Shown: positions 7,577-10,458 of the stretch, one piece after another
How positions within the stretch are numbered: position 1 is the stretch's first letter
Layout: every line of letters begins with the position of its first letter
Source: Euperipatoides rowelli
Taxonomy: Eukaryota; Onychophora; Udeonychophora; Euonychophora; Peripatopsidae
Reading direction: 5' to 3' (one strand)
Assembly: GCA_003024985.2 (NCBI GenBank)
Contig: PXIH01S0051266.1
DNA length: 10,458 nucleotides
Position numbers and translations under genes: made by a program
Notes under the pieces: generated by a model
Seen by the model: only the letters and a program-made list of their open reading frames with translations
The model's database searches: none
What the model was told of the DNA's origin: nothing

Positions 7577-7584
7577 TCACGTGA
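7577..7584. promoter_or_regulatory. TCACGTGA E-box palindrome
   Basis: A perfect 8-bp E-box of the type bound by USF and MITF/TFE bHLH-zip factors. It is a single isolated site with no linked gene, so its role is unknown. Confidence 0.25.
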
Positions 7585-7840
7585 AGATTGAGGATAGGGA
7601 GGGCAGAGGTTTGAAATTTGATGTCACATAATTTTTTTTTGAAAAATCGTCGTGTGTAGCAGCAAATTAAATACCTGTGTGCTCCGGTTTACAGACATTC
7701 ATGAGTACGGAGATATTTACAGTATCATCATACACTGTTCACATGCACGTACTTCGCAAGAACGGGCAATTCAAGTCATTATTCTAAAAAAAATAATGCA
7801 TTAAAATTATTTGTTTTATTTTAGAAAAATATATTAAAAA

Positions 7841-7872
7841 ATATATATATATATATATATACCGATACGGTA
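7841..7872. repeat. (AT)10 microsatellite ending in TACCG/CGGTA palindrome
   Basis: Ten AT units (7841-7860) run directly into TACCG-ATA-CGGTA (7860-7872), a perfect 5-bp inverted pair. The AT run is likely polymorphic. Confidence 0.9.
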
Positions 7873-8060
7873 ATACTTGTTGAATAGGCTATATCTTATG
7901 TATCTTTTTTTTATTTTTTTTTATGAATTAATAAATTCTCTAAACTATTACATTAATTTATTTTGTTTTGTGGAAGTAGGGGGAGGGGCAAAAATTTCTA
8001 ACAATTTCATATAAACATAGGGGGTATTAAATTGTGTGACAAGTTGTGATGAAGGGAAGG

Positions 8061-8082
8061 GTGTGTGCGTGTGTGTGTGTGT
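8061..8082. repeat. (GT)11 microsatellite, one interruption
   Basis: Eleven GT units with a C replacing T at 8068. It lies after purine-rich AAGGGAAGG. Confidence 0.95.
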
Positions 8083-8436
8083 TAAAAATAGGACAAAATT
8101 GTGTGATGTAGTTTAATATGATCACTAAATTGCAGTTCACATAACATCTAATATATTTAATTTAACAAATTTTTATTTAAAATGCATTAAGCTATCACAG
8201 TTATTGTTTAACAATTAAAAATTCACAAACACAGTTAAACAAAATATAAATTAATGTTAATAATTTACATAACTGGGAATTAAATGGTTTTAAAAACAAC
8301 AAAAAACGCTCGGTTAGATTTTGTTATCTCCCCACCAACATAATTAATGTTACGAGTCGCACAATTAAAACGTAGTAGCGTGTGGAATTAGTATTTTTTT
8401 CTCGCCGATATTAGTATATTTTCTTCAGGCTACAGT

Positions 8437-8464
8437 CCTAACCTTAACGTAACCCTGAACCCTA
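8437..8464. repeat. Degenerate telomere-like repeats
   Basis: CCTAACCTTAACG followed by TAACCCTGAACCCTA gives four to five imperfect units of the animal telomere repeat CCCTAA (TTAGGG on the other strand). It is short and decayed, so it is either an interstitial telomere-like patch, for example from double-strand break repair, or part of an unidentified dispersed repeat. Confidence 0.4.
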
Positions 8465-8515
8465 GGATAATCTAACGGTGAAATAATCTTTTGCTGAATA
8501 ATTTCAACTTACTAA

Positions 8516-8598
8516 CCTACCATCAGCCATATTGGTAGGCAGATAACTGAATCTGATCAAACGCTCTGAAATAGTGTTATAATAAGTTAACACTATTT
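8516..8598. repeat. Two adjacent hairpins
   Basis: CCTACCA (8516-8522) pairs with TGGTAGG (8533-8539) across 10 nt. Thirty bases on, AAATAGTGTTA (8569-8579) pairs perfectly with TAACACTATTT (8588-8598) across 8 nt and runs into a T tract (8596-8604). An 11-bp perfect stem is the strongest hairpin in the right half of the window. The resemblance to a bacterial terminator has no meaning in this eukaryotic setting. Confidence 0.6.
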
Positions 8599-8604
8599 TT
8601 TTTT

Positions 8605-9385
8605 ATCATAATCATTGTTTTGCATCATCTATCTTATTGAATTTCTTGGTATTGACTGTTGGAGTAACGTAATTAAAATCTTTTCTGCATTAAAACATTG
8701 ATAGTGATAAATTGCAGGATTTAAAAGTAAATAAATGTCAAGCCAGAAACAGTAACACATATCTTTTAATCTTGAAACATGATATTGTCAAATATGTTAT
8801 GTTTATTCATGAAACAAATTTGGGTCCACTAACAGCTTAGCAATTTGGTTTTGTTTATTTGTTATGGTGATAGAAAGGTAGGCTGTCGATCCCTAGTTGT
8901 ATTTATAATTTATAGTTGTTTGTATTCAAATTTGAAGCACGGAAAATATTGGAAATGTATGGAAAAATAGTCTAGCAATTAATTATCACCCACTTGCCAC
9001 CCTTGTGCGAGGCATCACTTACACCACTTGATTGGCATGAGTCTAATCACAAATTTTACTCATGGGGTGCAAATCTTCTTTTAAAAAAATCCTATAACAT
9101 TTAGGCTGTTAAAAAAAATTTGTGTGCCATACCGTGATTGATGTCATCAAAACATTGTAAGAGTAATATTTGACACCAGATCCACGATTTGAGACATTTC
9201 ATCATTGATTTGGTGGTAAATAAAACATATATTTCATTTTGTCTTTTTGAGTTATTTATGTTTGAGTCGTTTAGAATAGCTTAATAAATAAATTTAACCA
9301 CTGAAAGATTTAAAAAAAAAATAAAAAAAATACTGTATTGGAGTATGCAGTAAAAAACACACTGCTAAATCTTGTAAATGTTCAC
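8605..9385. other. AT-rich non-coding stretch
   Basis: I see no gene. TTGATG-T-CATCAA at 9138-9150 is a perfect palindrome and shares ATTGATGTCATCA with 4807-4819, so it is a second CRE-like bZIP-type site. A/T-rich simple sequence (TAAATAAATT, A10, A8) occupies 9280-9330. Confidence 0.6.
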
Positions 9386-9570
9386 GGGTGTTTTTAGGGT
9401 CTGGGCACCCTCAAAATTTTAAACTTCAAAAATCTCAACAGAAAAAAAAAGCTTATGAAATGTGTCAAAAGGGAAACAAAATGTTGATACAAAAAAAAAA
9501 AAAAATGTTTCAAAAATCTACAATCTAGACATCCCCCAAAATAATTTTCTGGCTACGTCCCTGTAAATTT
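9386..9570. mobile_element. Possible dispersed-repeat fragment
   Basis: This block begins with a small hairpin region (GGGTG 9386-9390 with CACCC 9406-9410; AGGGT 9396-9400 with ACCCT 9407-9411), continues with A-rich DNA including A15 (9491-9505), and ends with CATCCCCCAAAATAATTTTCTGGCTACGTCCCTG-type sequence at 9531-9565. The GGCTACGTCCCTG string resembles a motif I associate with repeats in marine invertebrate genomes, but I cannot name the family. Ends and orientation are unknown. Confidence 0.25.
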
Positions 9571-9859
9571 TAAAAACAAAAATTAAAAATACTGTTATAT
9601 TTCTTAAATACTAAACATTGTTAATCTATTCATTATGCTAAGAAAACTTTTTTTTGATTGCCTTTTAAAATGTTTTGCTTAGTTGTTTTTTTAATCTGAC
9701 CACAATTGGCCCTCCATCCTAAAATGAAATATTTCTTTCTTTATTGATTTATGTTAAAAGGACTGGAAAATGAAAAGTTGAAAATTTTGTTTCTTTTACA
9801 TAGTATTATAAAAAAGATACCGGTACTGTATGGTATATAGCACAGTAACCTATTTCAAT

Positions 9860-9930
9860 GTATCCCTATGCAGGGATGCACCTCTCTGTAGACTGGAAAT
9901 CCAGGCAATGCCCGGTACGATTCCTGGACC
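9860..9930 (+). repeat. GC-rich structured block with box B-like motif
   Basis: Nested inverted repeats are packed together: GTATCCCT/AGGGATGC (9860-9867 with 9872-9879, one wobble), CTGG/CCAG (9893-9896 with 9901-9904), GGC/GCC (9904-9912) and CCAGG/CCTGG (9901-9905 with 9923-9927). GGTACGATTCC at 9914-9924 differs by one base from the RNA polymerase III box B consensus GGTTCGANTCC, and its flanks CCCGG and CCTGG form a T-arm-like stem around a 7-nt loop. No box A at normal spacing and no cloverleaf were found, so this is not a tRNA. It may be a tRNA-derived SINE fragment. The 69-codon minus-strand frame over 9850-10059 is largely lysine from the T runs and is not a gene. Confidence 0.35.
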
Positions 9931-9946
9931 CAGTACAACTCCCTTA

Positions 9947-10044
9947 TTTTTTTGATAAGCTTTTTTTTTTTTGGCTGTTGGAACACTTTGGTTAGTAGGT
10001 GTTACAAGGTTGTTGTTTTTTTGGATAAGCTTTTTTTTTTTTGG
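9947..10044 (+). repeat. Duplicated T7-GATAAGC-T12-GG segment
   Basis: T7-G-ATAAGC-T12-GG (9947-9974) recurs as T7-GG-ATAAGC-T12-GG (10016-10044), starting 69 bp later. The roughly 41 bp between copies is not repeated. The two T runs would terminate RNA polymerase III, so they argue against one continuous SINE spanning 9860-10185. Confidence 0.75.
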
Positions 10045-10081
10045 TTTTAAATATGTCAACTATAAAATATCTTAAGTAGTT

Positions 10082-10185
10082 TGGTCATCCATGCCTCCCC
10101 CGCCCTACCTGGCCAAGCCCAGGACTACAGCCCCAACCAGCCCCCTTTGTGGAGCCCTGGTAATCATACAACAAAAAAAAAAAAA
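10082..10185 (+). mobile_element. GC-rich block with A13 tail, retroposon-like
   Basis: About 80 bp that is strikingly GC-rich for the window (C-rich, with CCTGG/CCAGG at 10108-10112 and 10119-10123) is followed by CATACAAC and an A13 run (10173-10185), then G and T7. A compact GC-rich body with a 3' A tail suggests a short retroposon or a reverse-transcribed RNA fragment. No target-site duplication is evident and the family is not recognised. A conserved exon fragment is possible but no frame stands out. Confidence 0.3.
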
Positions 10186-10458
10186 GTTTTTTTGTGTGTA
10201 ACAATTGTTTATTATACAGTACTAGTTTAAAGTGGTTTATCAATGATTATTTTTTTAATTGATTTAAGTTTACCTTTACTTAAAAATATTTGTTTAATTA
10301 ATCATTTTGAAAATTTAAACTGAAACATATAAAAATTTGCAAGTTTATACGTTGTTTACAGAAAAATAAAATCTCCAAGCTGACGTCAATTTGATGTAGC
10401 CAAAGGATAAAATCTTGGTGGTTTTGGGGCTGGAGGAAAATGCATATCTGGGATCCAG
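10186..10458. other. AT-rich end with a palindromic CRE
   Basis: The segment is non-coding AT-rich DNA. TGACGTCA at 10381-10388 is a second exact CRE palindrome in the window (first at 4706-4713). The last 60 bases (GTGGTTTTGGGGCTGGAGG, 10419-10437) become more GC-rich and may enter another feature beyond the window. Confidence 0.45.

Noticed and set aside
8569-8604. Rho-independent terminator (hairpin plus T run)
   Set aside because: The context is eukaryotic with no bacterial genes, and the stem is AT-rich.
9914-9924. Complete tRNA gene
   Set aside because: A box B-like T arm is present, but there is no cloverleaf, acceptor stem or box A at normal spacing; TAGCACAGTAAC at 9838 is too far away.
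9850-10059. 69-codon minus-strand ORF rich in lysine
   Set aside because: The lysine runs come from T7 and T12 tracts, and the rest overlaps a structured repeat-like block.

Overview
This window is AT-rich, intron- or intergenic-type DNA from an animal nuclear genome. It has no bacterial gene organisation and no convincing protein-coding gene. Long A/T runs, mono- and dinucleotide microsatellites, a large minisatellite, transposon-like debris and two ambiguous bases (450, 6480) fit a eukaryotic genome assembly. Palindromes such as TAGGCCTA and TACCGGTA are, in my experience, frequent in marine invertebrate assemblies, so a marine invertebrate is a guess. The species cannot be fixed from the sequence.

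Layout: 1-2342 is AT-rich non-coding DNA with an imperfect hairpin (644-684) and a short direct repeat (456-480 / 590-615). A perfect 9-bp inverted repeat (2343-2371) abuts the left edge of a minisatellite spanning about 2372-3960, the dominant feature. It has about 50 recognisable core units with a 21-bp consensus, plus a decayed left flank of a different unit subfamily. Its two longest open frames only translate the repeat and are not genes.

From about 4350 to 5940 the texture changes. Less repetitive, somewhat GC-richer islands carry many exact transcription-factor-type sites: a forkhead inverted pair, a palindromic CRE, a CRE-like site beside a CCAAT box, two RFX X-box palindromes, a YY1-like site, and a 27-bp homeobox/POU-like element present twice exactly 900 bp apart. 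This is the best candidate for a functional cis-regulatory region. A 33-codon minus-strand ORF with a good start context overlaps the second X-box and could be a small peptide or chance.

From 6393 to 6847 lies a probable decayed non-autonomous hAT-type element, recognised mainly by its right end. A weak candidate exon follows at 6983-7051. The right third (7100-10458) holds microsatellites, degenerate telomere-like repeats, a perfect 11-bp hairpin, and two GC-rich, structured blocks (9860-9930 and 10082-10185) that look like parts of dispersed repeats, one with a Pol III box B-like motif and one with an A13 tail. A second palindromic CRE lies at 10381.

Nothing here amounts to a demonstrable new multi-gene system. 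The points most worth checking are the minisatellite's strand-specific RNA motifs and the RFX/CRE/CCAAT/FOX region.
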